From Astropecten irregularis (taxonomy: Eukaryota; Echinodermata; Asteroidea; Paxillosida; Astropectinidae), in contig OZ020248.1 in assembly GCA_963971285.1 (NCBI GenBank), positions 5,332,001-5,396,000 of the forward strand: 64,000 bases of DNA. Direction: 5' to 3'. The notes under the pieces were generated by a model. That model did no database searches and was not told the origin of the DNA. It worked only from the letters and a program-made list of their open reading frames with translations. The translations under genes were made by a program, and so were the position numbers. Each line of letters begins with the position of its first letter. The stretch's first letter is position 1. Below are positions 20,331 to 30,038 of the stretch, in pieces.

Positions 20331-20712
20331 TTAAGCCCTGTCCGCACTGGACTTTTTTTTCCGGGGATTTAACCGAGCCGATGGGAAAATGAAAAATATG
20401 CAAATATTTGCGGTGTCCGCACTTGGACTTTTGACTAGGGTAACTTAACCGTGCACGCACGGAAGAATTACCGAGCTAACAATACTAGGCTCATGCCAGA
20501 CTCGCACTGTCCGCACTGGACTTTTTGTCTCGGGGAAAGTGGCTCGGGCATTCTACCCGGTCAGAAGTTGGCCGGTAGAAATACCCGCGCGGCTCGGGCA
20601 AAGTAACTGAGAGGTAGACTTCCTGAGACGTCCGCACTGGACTTAAAATGGGTAAAGTACCCAGCGTCCCGGTTACTTTGCCCAAAAAAAGTCCAGTGTG
20701 GACAGGGCTTAA
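20331..20712. mobile_element. TTAA-flanked TIR element (CCGCACTGGAC family)
   Basis: Begins TTAAGCCCTGTCCGCACTGG and ends CCAGTGTGGACAGGGCTTAA. Internal repeats of CCGCACTGGAC occur near 20412, 20512 and 20631. The TTAA flanks fit piggyBac-type insertion. Confidence 0.75.
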
Positions 20713-21147
20713 CTCATTCTAGTCTCTCAACCATGCAAAACTTCAAATCCTACTTGCATCAACCTTATTAGAGGTCCCTCAGCACAAGTGCTTAGGAATA
20801 ATGTCACCAAGAAAGAGGTCTCCCAAAGAATCAATACCCTCTACATTGAACGATTTGTTGGTTGGGGTGAGAGTTTGAGCAAAGACAATTCGACAAGACA
20901 TTGGCAATACCATACCAGCACTCAACCAACTAAGCTATCTGGTGTCAGGTTTGTAATAGATTTCGTCAGATTCCCTCGTGGATATTTGATGATAATATTA
21001 ATTAAAAAAGCCACACTATCCTATTTGAGAGATCCCCAATGAACTGTTTCTCAGTTTGCATCGTTGATCCTTGGGATATAGTGGTATGCGAGTGGCTTCT
21101 GACTGCAAAACGAACAAAGATGATTGACTATTGAAACCGCCAACATA

Positions 21148-21275
21148 TGGCTGGATAGCTAAGTTGGTAGAGCAACCGGTACAGTATTCACAGGTCACAG
21201 GTTCGAATCCCGCTCCAGTCAATTTGTCTTCGTTCACTTTTCAAGCTTCATTACAGTTAACAACATCTGCTATGA
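21148..21275 (+). mobile_element. tRNA-derived SINE, plus orientation
   Basis: GGCTGGATAGCTAAGTTGG (box A), GGTTCGAATCCCGCTC (box B), then CAGTCAATTTGTCTTCGTTC. Box A carries a base change and the anticodon stem is disrupted, so not a working tRNA. Confidence 0.68.
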
Positions 21276-21403
21276 TGCAGATCTAATCAGCCGCTTTCCT
21301 TTCTTTTCCAGTTTGTTAAAAAAAAATTAAAAATTAAAAGAGATACACTGGAGGTAGAAGGCACCTGACCGAACTCTACACTGCCCACCGATCCGCTGAC
21401 CGA

Positions 21404-21921
21404 TCAAGGAATCTGTAAGGTCACACCTGAGGGTGAGTCTGTGGGCAGTTCAGGTTCCATCTGAGCGCCGTCTTTCCCGTTGTCGTTTCCAGTCACACCA
21501 ACCGTCCTGCCATCTACTTCATTCCTGATGTCTTCTGGTGGCAACCTGCATTTATCTGGCACACTTGCTGTATTGTCTTTCTGCACTGCCCTCGGAATTG
21601 ACGGTGGTGCTTCTACAGGTGTATCTACAGGTGTGTCTTTGGGTGTGTCTTTGGGTGTGTCACTCGGCGGGACTATGGGTGTGTCTACTGGTGTGTCTGA
21701 GATTATGTCTGTGGGCGGGGCTGTGGGTAGGTCTGTAGGTGTGGCTGTTGGTGTGGCTGTAGGTGTGGCTGTGGGTGGGGCTGTGGGTGCGCCTGTGGGA
21801 GTGACTGTGTCTATGGGTGTTGCTGTGGGTCTGTCCTCAGTGATCTGCAGAGCCTTTGCAGCTTGCTGTGCTTCCCAGTGCTTCCTACGTTCGATCTTGC
21901 TCTTGAAGAGGAATCGGTGAC
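21404..21921 (-). CDS. DUS1L: DUS1L exon 10: Thr/Pro/Asp-repeat tail and stop
   Basis: Begins [20 protein letters not shown], the conserved end of DUS1L, then enters a repeat tail of TPTA and DTPV/DTPK units (about residues 463-535). It ends at TGA 21404-21406. The DNA of the tail is a degenerate short tandem repeat (GTGT-rich on the + strand, 21608-21830). The overlapping + strand open frame is its antisense shadow. Confidence 0.87.
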
Positions 21922-22488
21922 CTGAAAGCACAGAAAAAAAAAAAAAAACTCTCTTAAAATCCAACATAATGGTGGGTAGCCGTGTCAGTCAGATAACAAT
22001 ATAAAAATAAAGAAATATAAGTAGCACTTTATTGACTAACTAGAGTTTAAAATGTGCACGAGCTTTCGTAGCAACAACTACTTCATCAGATGCAATGATG
22101 AAGTAGTTGTTGCTATTTTAAACTCTAGTTAGTCAATAAAGTGCTACTTGTATTTCTTTATTTTATATTAAAATCCAAAAGAAATTGTCCATCAGCACAG
22201 TGTAGAGTGTTTTCTTTAAGGCCTTATTCATGGTGTATCCATCCTGCATCCGAAGCAGTGCAATCAAACGAGGCTTGGGCCTTTTTCCAAACCTCGGCTC
22301 CGGCTCAGGCTCCGTCTCCAGCTCCATTTCTTGAGTCAATTTTAAAATAACGGGTATCAAAATAGAGACTTTTGGCAGTGGTTCGGAAGTAGATTCTCTG
22401 GTTTGAAAAGGAAAACGGAGCTTCAGCTTCAATGAAAACCCACAACCTCTATTTTCAGCATATGGATGACGGAGCCGGAGCCGGAGCT

Positions 22489-22524
<36 letters not shown>

Positions 22525-25500
22525 TGAGCCGAGGTTTGGAAAAGGGCCTTGGATTCCAAGTACTAGTAGTCTGGTACCCGTTTTCTCTTTAGAATTAGTG
22601 TTATCTTTTCCAAAGTGTATACAAGGAAGGTGACAAGATGGAAAATGCAAACCCAAACATTTTTTAAGTAAAACAAATCCATTAAGCACGGTGAAAATGA
22701 ATCGTAGGAATTTGGGATTTACTTGGGCAATCTTCCACGGCACGGCATGCTTTGTCCTTGCAGCAGGCTCTACATAGCTGGAACACACAGCTCAGGCCAC
22801 GAGGGTTGCTACAGGTTGAGCAGGGTTCAAATTTCCTTCCTAGAAAAGAAAAGGATCAAAAACCAAATTGACATATGAAAGAGTTTTTTTGGCTGTCAGG
22901 AAGATTCATAGAATTCCCCAAGTTATCACTGTCAAAACATCAGTGCTGTAGTCGAGATCATCACAAGAGCATCACAAGAGCATCACAAGAGCATCACAAG
23001 AGCATCACAAGACCATCATAAGACCAATCATAAAGACCATCACAAGACCATCACAAGACCATCACAAGACCATCACAAGACCATCACAAGACCATCACAA
23101 GACTATCACAAGACTATCACAAGACTATCACAAGACCATCACAAGACCATCACAAGACCATCACAAGACAATCACAAGACAATCACAAGACCATCACAAG
23201 ACCATCACAAGACCATCGCAAGACCATCACAAAACACATTTTGCTTTATAAATTATAGCAATTCAGACTGACTCACACTAAGATCAGTCTTAGTGCTTCG
23301 TGAAATTGCCCCCTGAATACCTTTCCTGACAGGCGGCCGTCCGTGTTGCTGTCGCTTGATCGCTTTCTTGGACAGGCCCGGGACCTGATTCTCCTGTTGT
23401 TCATTCTCCTCGCTCAGCGGACGTTTCAAGTTCTTCTCCATGATCCTCCTCTGAGTTTCTTCAGGCCTGCAGTACGTCAATGAAAACAAATATGCAAATG
23501 GAGATTTGTAATATGGTGTCAAATGCCGTCAATTCGAGAACTTGGCCAATTTCCTTAAATCTGGTATTCCGTGGTGAGCCAATTTCATAGAGCTGCTTAA
23601 GCACCAACATTTGCTTAAGCACCAACAACCTTGGTAAATAATATCAGTATGTAAGCATAAACTCCTAGTGAATGTTATGCTCAGCAAACAATGGCCGAAT
23701 GCAAGTCAAAAGCAGTAAACATCACATGAAAAGTTTATGCTTAAAGCAGCTCTATGAATTTGGCCCCTGATGTTTACTGGTATTATAACAATCTGCGTTT
23801 AAACGGTTGAATACCCCGGTAGTGGATATCTGGTATAAATACGGACTGTTAAAAATCTGTTCGTCAGAGTATTTTCCATGGTACTGAGAGGTGAATTAAT
23901 TTTCTAGTATTTGATGATTAATAATTGATGTTTACAAGTGAATATCTGGTATTAATAATAATAGCAGAGCATTTAAAATGTGCACAGTATCTGGAAAGTA
24001 CCATTAAAAGGCGCAGATTATTATCCCCTAGATGCTTTTTGCAAAGTTTCGTACTTAAATTATACGTTCATGGTGTCCTCTTCAATATTTTGAGCAAGGT
24101 GAAAGATCTAAAAACACATCTTTTCTGTTAACGCCCGCTTGCCAGCATTGGTCTTCTCATTGGTCTTTTCATTGGTCTTCAATTTTTCATACACATTTAT
24201 ATATATGTTTATGTTTTGTTTCATTGTTACTACTTTTTCCTCTATATGTAATGCGCTTTGTATCTTGTTCGAAAAGGCGCTATATATAAATGTTATTATT
24301 ATTATGTGGAAAGAGGGCAGAGCTTTGATTTTTGAGGGAAATTCTGGGGTACAACAAAGGGTTATGGTGCTTTTGCAAGCTACAGTGTTTTTTGTAAGAA
24401 CCACAGTTTCTCTCTTGCAGATGGTACCTACGTTGGTCGGACGTAAGGCTGGCAGATCCAGTGTGGGGTCCCGCCACTGGAATGATCTCCGTCTGCCTGC
24501 TGGTTCTTCATCTCAGCTTCGCAGGTCCGTCTCAAGTCCCGGCAGACCGAGATGAAGTCATCTAGTGTCTTGGCACCTGCCATCCTGGCACGGAGCTCCT
24601 GGTGAACCGACATACTGTGATTACAAGAAACGTTCCACAGCGTAAGGCAACAAAAATGTGACTAAAATAGAATAACCCAAAGTGATATACTAAAGCTGGC
24701 TCAGTCATAATATGCACTCCTAAACTACTGTACATTAACCGTAACCCACATGCATACCACAGTTTACCAAACATGGCTTTCCTGTGGTTTCCTGGATTGT
24801 GTGGTAATACATGGTTTATGATCCAATTCCCCTGTGGCATCACTATCCATCAAGCTGGATTATGTTGGATTTACGACCTGGGGCCAATTTCATAGAGCTC
24901 CCTAAGCACAAAAAATTGCTGGTAAGCATGAACAGTCTTCCTTGATCAAACAGGATTGCCGACCAAACATCCATGTGATGTTTACTGCATTTGACTTGTA
25001 TTAGGCCATTGTTTGCTGAGCATAACATTCACAAGGAGTTTTGGCTGGCATACTGATTTTATATACCAATGTTTTTGGTCTATGAAATTGGTCATAAAAT
25101 AGAACCTGCTGGAGATCTCCAACGTGCGAGAGACTTTAATTGATGGATTGATTGATTGATGATTGATATTAATTATACGAACATCAATCTCGATGCATTT
25201 TCACAGGTTTTATTAACAGCATGTTGACAACATTAAAACCATGTCATAAGTGCTTTATCAACAGTGAATAACTTAAACACAAACAAACAAAACATTGCTC
25301 AATAATAAGGCCCTTTTCCAAACCTGGGCTCCGGCTCTATTTCGAGAAGCCATTCTAAAATAACAGGTAACGAAATAGAGGCTTTGGGCTGTAGTTCGCT
25401 ATAGCTAGTAGATCCTCTGGTTTGAAAAAAGAAAACAGAGCTAGCTTCAGCTTTAATGAAAAACCACATCCTATATTTTCAGCATATGGATGACAGAGCC

Positions 25501-28500
25501 GGAGCTGAGGTTTGGACAAGGGCACAGGTTTTACTTGAACTTTGCAGCATGAACCATGCAATATCTTCTTCTTTTTTTTAATCTACCTGTGGTGCCAAAT
25601 TTTGAAGAGGTGCCCCCTGACGAATGACATAGGACACGGGTACTGCTGTACAAGGTCAAGATACTCTTCTGCCATCTCCCAAGCAGGGGGCTGCACTCCA
25701 TCAAAGATTGCGGGATTGTGAAGGTTGCCCTCTGCAATGATTTGAACAGCAAATCAAATTGGAAAGAAAAAAAACCCTAAATGTTGTCAAAATTGGTCTG
25801 GCACATCAAATTCAATTTTCACTGATCACCTTTGAATGGCTTTACACACATGGAATTTCACCTCAAATGTTAAGCCTACATATGTATTTGTGTTCGTAAA
25901 CATTTCTTTACCAACAAATTTCAACAAACAAGAGATAATGAATTAAGTGAAACAAATACTCAGATGTAATTTTCCCCACCTGCTGTCATGACTCCGTCCA
26001 CCCCCGTTTCCCTCATGCAGCGTTCCACATCACACTTGTACTGGATGTTACCATTTGCAAAAACGGGGATGTTCAGATTCTGCCTGCAAATAACAACAAG
26101 AGAGAATATGCATTATAAGAGTGTACATTGAAGATAGGATTCTAGACACATAGCCCGGCCAGATGACCTCTATTTGACCGGTGGCTGATAACGAGGTCGG
26201 TACAAGCAAAGCCCCCCCCCCCCCCCAAAAAAAAGGCTGAAGGGATTAAGCAGCTCTTTTTTTCTCCCTCTCACTCAGCAATGGACCGTTCCAGCTTTGC
26301 TCTTAAGCCCCGCCCACGTGTATTTTACATACCGCCTGTGACCGAGTTTGATTCAGGCTTTCGCAGTCACCTGATTAAAATGCGTCTTCCAATTGGTCAA
26401 TGCGTACAGATAGGCCGGAAGGGTCCATTGTTGTCATGACAGATGATTTTCATTCTAGAATCCCTACTCACTTGACAGCCTTGATGATGTCCCAATTGGC
26501 CAGCCCCGTCTTGGGACCTTTCATGTCTCTCGTCCTGCCGTGAATGGTCAACATCTGACAGCCGGCTCTCTCCAACATCTTGGCATACTGGATGGTTTTG
26601 TCAACGTCCTCGAAGACGCGGATCTTACAAGTGACGGGGATGGAGAGGCTACGATGGGCAAGGTTGACTACAAGGACAAAAGAGAAGGAGAGGAACGACA
26701 ATCAAGCATCTGTTATTATAAAAGGCTATACCATACTTCGGTTTTTATCAAAGAAATGCAAATTCATGGGCAAAAATATCAAGGAAGATGTAGTAACAGT
26801 CATCTGTGAAAATGTCCAGTTCCATACGGTGCTCACATTTTTGAGATAACGCCCACGGTATTTTAAAAATATTTTTACCATTATTTTTCCTTCCAAAGAT
26901 CGAAACCGTTTTTGGTCATTGGTTTGACTCTTTTCTGCTAAGTACAGCATTACAGACAGAAAAGTTTTAACGGTATGTTTCTACCATCACCATCTTTATA
27001 CCCTGTAAGTTACAGATAAATCTTGTGTTTCGGTATGCTACTTTTTTGTAGTACATTTGAAAATGCCATCGCCATCTAAAAATGCTCTGCTCGTACATTT
27101 TCTGCCTATTAACACTTCCAATCCATTGACAAATGGATAATTCTGAAATCTGGAGTATGATGGATTGAAAAGAAATCAATACACGGGTTTACACTTCGGA
27201 GGCCATCTTGGATTTTATCGCAACTTCAAAACGAGGCACTTCTACGCATGCGCACTTTTCGAAGTGTAAGCCCGTCCATTGTCGAAGACAATACACGTGT
27301 TTACACTTCTGCGGTTTTTATCGCGACTTCGAAATGAGGCACTATCACGCATGCGCACTTTTGGAAGTGTAAACCCGTGTATAGATGCATATCATGACAA
27401 GAATCTTACCAATTTTGAAGATTGTATCCCAATCCTCTTGCAAGAAGGCTCCATATCTCCCTAAAAAACAGAAAGAAAGTCGACTGCCTTATTGAAAGGT
27501 AATATCATTCTTTGGTTTTTGTCAAACAAAATGTAGTTTCATGGGTAAAAATATCAAGGAAGAAACAGTAAAAGTCAGCTGTGAAATTTCCAGTTCCAAA
27601 CGGTGCCAACTTTTTGAGATATAGCATTAGGTTGGTGAGACAAGGGTGTAGCTTTTTGCAATGTTGCCATCGCTTTATACCTTTTTTAGCATTTATTTGC
27701 GGGCAGCCCAGGTTAAGATCCACGGCGTCGCAGTGGTCTTGAGCCAGAAGGGCAGCTCGAAGGAATTCTTCCGGGTCATTGGCACTGAACTAAAACAAGA
27801 CAAACAAAAAGCAGAGAAGAAAAACTATTAGGGAGGAAGGCAAATTCCGTTAATTTTGCACATTTTCCACTTTGCCAACAACCACCAGATTGCCCATACA
27901 TGTGGACGAATTGGCTGTGGGTGAAGAGGAAAATGGGCGGAGTACCAACAAACCTCAGCTCCGGCTCAAGCTCCGGCTCCATTTTGTAAATCCATTCTAA
28001 AATAATGGTTATCAAAATAGAGGCTTTTGGCTGTGATTTGGAAGCTGAAGCTCTGGTTCGAAAAAGAAACAGAGCTTCAGCTTCAATGAAAAACCACAAC
28101 ATATATATTCAGCATATGGATGACAGAGCCAGAGCCAGAGCTGGAGCCAGAGTCGGAGCCGAAGCCAAGGTTCAGGAAAAGGCCCTGATAATGTACTCTT
28201 ACCTTATAATACCCCTAATATCGCTGTACATATAACCTCATAATTTAAAGGTACAGTACAGGATTGGTAACATAACATAACTGTAACAAGTTCACAGGCT
28301 TATTAAGTACATGTACATGGTTGATCAGACAAAGTTTTAACTGCTGTTCTGTGACCTTTACCAATCAAGTAATATACCTTTAACCTCCCTAGATGTGGAC
28401 AAGTTACCTGGACGATGAGAGGTCTGTCTTCCGGGCACGATGCCAAAGCCTGCGCTCGATAGTGAGGATCCCGAGAAAACACAACTGCATGGAACATGGG

Positions 28501-28653
28501 CGTGTAGCATAGCTGTGCCCCGTGGCGCCGACTCAGCAATCTCCATGGCAACTCGCTCTGGTCGACCATGGGCGCCACCAGCAGACATGGTTTACTGAGG
28601 GTTTTCTCCCAGAAGTCAAAGCCTTCTAGCTTTGGGTGCGGTGTGGCAGGCAT
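21404..28653 (-). CDS. DUS1L: DUS1L, tRNA-dihydrouridine(16/17) synthase-like, complete, 10 exons
   Basis: Exons, 5' to 3' on the minus strand: 28653-28408, 27789-27681, 27460-27410, 26667-26472, 26083-25980, 25731-25587, 24614-24432, 23466-23321, 22839-22723, 21921-21404. All junctions are GT/AG with matching phase, giving 604 residues. The protein reduces uridine to dihydrouridine in the tRNA D-loop using FMN and NAD(P)H. Visible features: N-terminal [28 protein letters not shown] with the catalytic cysteine at about residue 111; [11 protein letters not shown] and TIHGRT of the TIM barrel; [16 protein letters not shown] at about 335; a cysteine cluster at about 400-431 (CxxC, C, C, CC, C, C) that looks metal-binding. 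Human DUS1L is roughly 470 residues; the extra length lies in a Thr/Pro/Asp-rich tail (about 463-535) after the cysteine cluster. ATG at 28653 opens [19 protein letters not shown], matching the usual DUS1L N terminus. Confidence 0.93.
22001..22168. mobile_element. Hairpin MITE in last DUS1L intron
   Basis: Left arm AGTAGCACTTTATTGACTAA then CTAGAGTTTAAAA; right arm TTTTAAACTCTAG then TTAGTCAATAAAGTGCTACT. The loop has AACTACTTCATCA/TGATGAAGTAGTT. Confidence 0.78.
22262..22552. mobile_element. GGAGCC-ended MITE, copy 3 (expanded right end)
   Basis: Left end CCTTTTTCCAAACCTCGGCT with CCGGCTCAGGCTCCG; right end is about nine uninterrupted or near-perfect GGAGCC units, then GAGGTTTGGAAAAGGGCC. 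The longest hexamer run of the family. Confidence 0.78.
22723..22839 (-). CDS. DUS1L: DUS1L exon 9: cysteine cluster
   Basis: Encodes [20 protein letters not shown] and [16 protein letters not shown]. Cysteine spacing CxxC-x7-C-x4-C-x2-CC-x4-C-x5-C, followed by a histidine three residues after the last cysteine, resembles the zinc-ribbon-like C-terminal motif of vertebrate DUS1L (YAKCDQCGNPKGNRC...). Confidence 0.9.
22958..23236. repeat. 11-bp minisatellite (CATCACAAGAC)n
   Basis: About 25 copies of an 11-bp unit. The first five are CATCACAAGAG; most of the rest are CATCACAAGAC or CTATCACAAGA. Located in the DUS1L intron between exons 9 and 8. Not CRISPR-like: it has no spacers. Confidence 0.88.
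23321..23466 (-). CDS. DUS1L: DUS1L exon 8: basic/acidic linker
   Basis: Encodes [20 protein letters not shown] and [16 protein letters not shown], a charged, probably disordered linker with nuclear-localisation-like basic patches. Phase 1 on entry and exit matches its neighbours. Confidence 0.85.
23575..23768. mobile_element. GCTTAAGCACC hairpin MITE, copy 2
   Basis: Left GCCAATTTCATAGAGCTGCT, right AAGCAGCTCTATGAATTTGG, with CAGCAAACAATGGCCG inside. It lies in the DUS1L intron after exon 7. Confidence 0.68.
24170..24304 (+). mobile_element. SINE/LINE 3' tail (GCGCTATATA..TTATTATT)
   Basis: AATGCGCTTTGTATCTTGTT then AAAGGCGCTATATATAAATG and a TTATTATTATTAT tail, a common 3' end of metazoan SINE-like retroposons. 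Confidence 0.55.
24432..24614 (-). CDS. DUS1L: DUS1L exon 7: tRNA-binding helical domain
   Basis: Encodes [20 protein letters not shown] and later [10 protein letters not shown], the conserved close of the DUS1L helical domain. I use the donor GTAGGT at 24431-24430: the next GT downstream would read an in-frame TAG first. Phase 2 then fits the following exon. Confidence 0.88.
24884..25095. mobile_element. GCTTAAGCACC hairpin MITE, copy 3
   Basis: Left GGGGCCAATTTCATAGAGCT with CCTAAGCACAAAAAATTGCT; the right end CTATGAAATTGG is decayed. Contains the family CCATTGTTTGCTGAGCATAA. Confidence 0.6.
25310..25524. mobile_element. GGAGCC-ended MITE, copy 4
   Basis: GGCCCTTTTCCAAACCTGGG with GGCTCCGGCTC at the left; GAGCCGGAGCTGAGGTTTGG at the right; AATAGAGGCTTTGGGCTG inside. 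Confidence 0.7.
25587..25731 (-). CDS. DUS1L: DUS1L exon 6: end of barrel, helical domain start
   Basis: Encodes [40 protein letters not shown] and HLFKIWHH. The correct frame differs from the longer open frame that overlaps it on the same strand. Confidence 0.92.
25980..26083 (-). CDS. DUS1L: DUS1L exon 5: FANGNI motif
   Basis: Encodes [20 protein letters not shown] and [14 protein letters not shown]. The ANGNI loop and the GVM-A strand bind the FMN phosphate in this family. Confidence 0.93.
26472..26667 (-). CDS. DUS1L: DUS1L exon 4: central TIM barrel
   Basis: Encodes [20 protein letters not shown] and [20 protein letters not shown], then NWDIIKAV. The lysine of CKIRV and the histidine of IHGRT are conserved flavin-contact residues of the family. 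Donor GTGAGT; the exon ends in phase 2. Confidence 0.94.
26725..27053. mobile_element. TTAA-type MITE in DUS1L intron 3
   Basis: Contains ATACTTCGGTTTTTATCAAA, TTCATGGGCAAAAATATCAA, CAGTCATCTGTGAAAATG and TTTCTACCATCACCATCTTT. The right end is eroded. Confidence 0.7.
27180..27383. mobile_element. CGGGTTTACACTTCGG element (two direct half-units)
   Basis: Two similar ~100-bp halves, each with a TTTACACTT start, a CATGCGCACTTTT end and GAAGTGTAAGCCCG/GAAGTGTAAACCCG closing. The same structure occurs at 58912-59125. Confidence 0.62.
27410..27460 (-). CDS. DUS1L: DUS1L exon 3: GRYGAFL
   Basis: A 51-bp micro-exon coding [16 protein letters not shown] with split glycine and valine codons at its ends. 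The KKG-YGAFL context is the substrate/FMN loop that follows the catalytic cysteine. Confidence 0.9.
27496..27623. mobile_element. TTAA-type MITE, truncated
   Basis: GGTAATATCATTCTTTGGTT and TTCATGGGTAAAAATATCAA, ending abruptly after CAACTTTTTGAGATA. Intron of DUS1L between exons 2 and 3. Confidence 0.62.
27681..27789 (-). CDS. DUS1L: DUS1L exon 2: catalytic cysteine
   Basis: Encodes [20 protein letters not shown] and [16 protein letters not shown]. The cysteine in GCPQ is the expected general acid of dihydrouridine synthases. The flanking intron holds a fragment of the TTAA-type MITE family. Confidence 0.94.
27945..28186. mobile_element. GGAGCC-ended MITE, copy 5
   Basis: CCTCAGCTCCGGCTCAAGCT at the left; GAGCCAGAGCTGGAGCCAGA at the right; AATAGAGGCTTTTGGCTGTG inside. 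DUS1L intron 1. Confidence 0.7.
28244..28382. mobile_element. Small TTAA-flanked repeat
   Basis: Begins TTTAAAGGTACAG with GATTGGTAA and ends TTTACCAATC with ATACCTTTAA. About 140 bp; it abuts the donor side of DUS1L exon 1. Confidence 0.5.
28408..28653 (-). CDS. DUS1L: DUS1L exon 1: start and FMN-site VAPMVDQSE motif
   Basis: 82 codons from ATG to LIVQ. Contains [20 protein letters not shown] and [18 protein letters not shown], the first strands of the TIM barrel. Donor GTAACT lies just below 28408 on this strand. Confidence 0.94.
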
Positions 28654-30030
28654 TTTTTGTCTGGAGACAAAGCACTTGGAGTGAAAAGCAGCTCACTCTG
28701 CCAATTGTGTAGTCCACCTAAAATGATAAATTGATTATTTAAGAAATTTGTGTGCACATTTCAGTGTAAAAATACATTTATTTTCTTACGAGCTTGTTGC
28801 AAACATGAAAACAGCCCGTGTGACACAAAACATCAAGTTGTCAAATCAGAGTGGGAACCAGACTAGATATATTCTCATCTACAGCCATCCGTGTGGCCAC
28901 GAAAAGTTACATCTTCGTTACCGAGAGTATTTGCAGAGTACCCCGCCACTCAAAAGCCCTGTGCATAAACATATGAGCGGTCAAGAATGACATTGTACAC
29001 AGGTTTACAGACAGATCCGAGTATTCTGCAATTGAGCTCTAATATTATTAAAGAGGACACGTACCACGAACGTACATTTAGGGGGCAGCGCTGGAAATAA
29101 GGTTTGGTGAGGGCAAGGCCAATTTTCAATTGCAAGGGGCACTTCCATTGGAAAATCATAATGTCTATGGAAACATTTGAACTAATTGAAGAGGACACGA
29201 AGGCCAAGAACCAGGGCAACGAAGGCCATGGCCTCCTTGGCCTCCGTTTATTTCCAGGCTTGAGGGGGGATTGTGATAAGAAGGGATCCCCAAACACATT
29301 GATTATTTTAGCCTGAAAATAGCTTCTACTCCTCAAAAATGATACTTTTGACTTTCAGCAAATGTTCCTGGGTCCTAAAAAGCATAGACTGAAGAAATTT
29401 GTGCAACATTTCGGTGTAAAAATGCAGTTTTCTTCCGTGCTCCTTGCAAACTTGAAAACAGCCCGTCTAATCGCGCGAGGCCATTTTGTCTGGCCTGGCT
29501 AGTCTAGTGCACAGACCCAACAGATCAAGAGTCTTCAAAATGTCAGAAGGCCATTTCCCACGTCACTTGACCAATCTCGGGGGTGGAAACCAGATTATTC
29601 TTGTATGCAGCCATCCGTGCAGCCGTGAAATGTTCCATCTTCGTTACCGTTTTTACCCCATAATTTCCCTCAAAAATCAAAGCCCTGCCCTCTTTCCACA
29701 AAATTAACCTTGCTAATAATGTAGAAGAGGACACCAAGATATATTTAGGTAACTCTTTCCAAAAAGTAGTTTTCCTTTCCTTTATAGTTTTGGGACTCGT
29801 CTTATTACAATTCCTCATTTAGGTATAAAGTAACTTTGCAAATGTTATTTTTATTTCCTTTATTATTGTTTTCGTATCCTTCAAATAAACGGTAACGGTG
29901 TACAAACACTAACAGGCCCGATACCTTTATATGTAGTAATCATGGAGGTAGGTTGTTAGTTAGGCCCTAGTAGCCTACTGTTACTTGTTAGTATTTAACT
30001 GTTTAAAGGGAATCAAAAGTGATATTTTTG
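28654..30030. other. DUS1L upstream region, two dispersed repeats, no gene
   Basis: Two related segments, 28728-28990 and 29384-29705, share AAGAAATTTGTG, CATTTC(A/G)GTGTAAAAAT, CTTGAAAACAGCCCG/CATGAAAACAGCCCG and CAGCCATCCGTG. No TATA box or CpG-dense promoter was recognised upstream of 28653. The open frames here do not resemble proteins. Confidence 0.5.
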
Positions 30031-30038
30031 ACGGCAAG

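Noticed and set aside
21480-21920. 146-codon plus-strand frame with GVSTGVS repeats
   Set aside because: Antisense shadow of the DUS1L repeat tail, whose minus-strand frame is supported by splice phase and homology.
22958-23236. Second CRISPR-like tract
   Set aside because: A gapless 11-bp minisatellite.
24424-24432. Alternative DUS1L exon 7 donor at TAG|GTACC
   Set aside because: It would include an in-frame TAG and lose phase with exon 8.
28005-28235. Open frame with [15 protein letters not shown]
   Set aside because: Read-through of the GGAGCC hexamer run in a MITE; similar EPEPEP or GSGSGS frames occur at each family copy.
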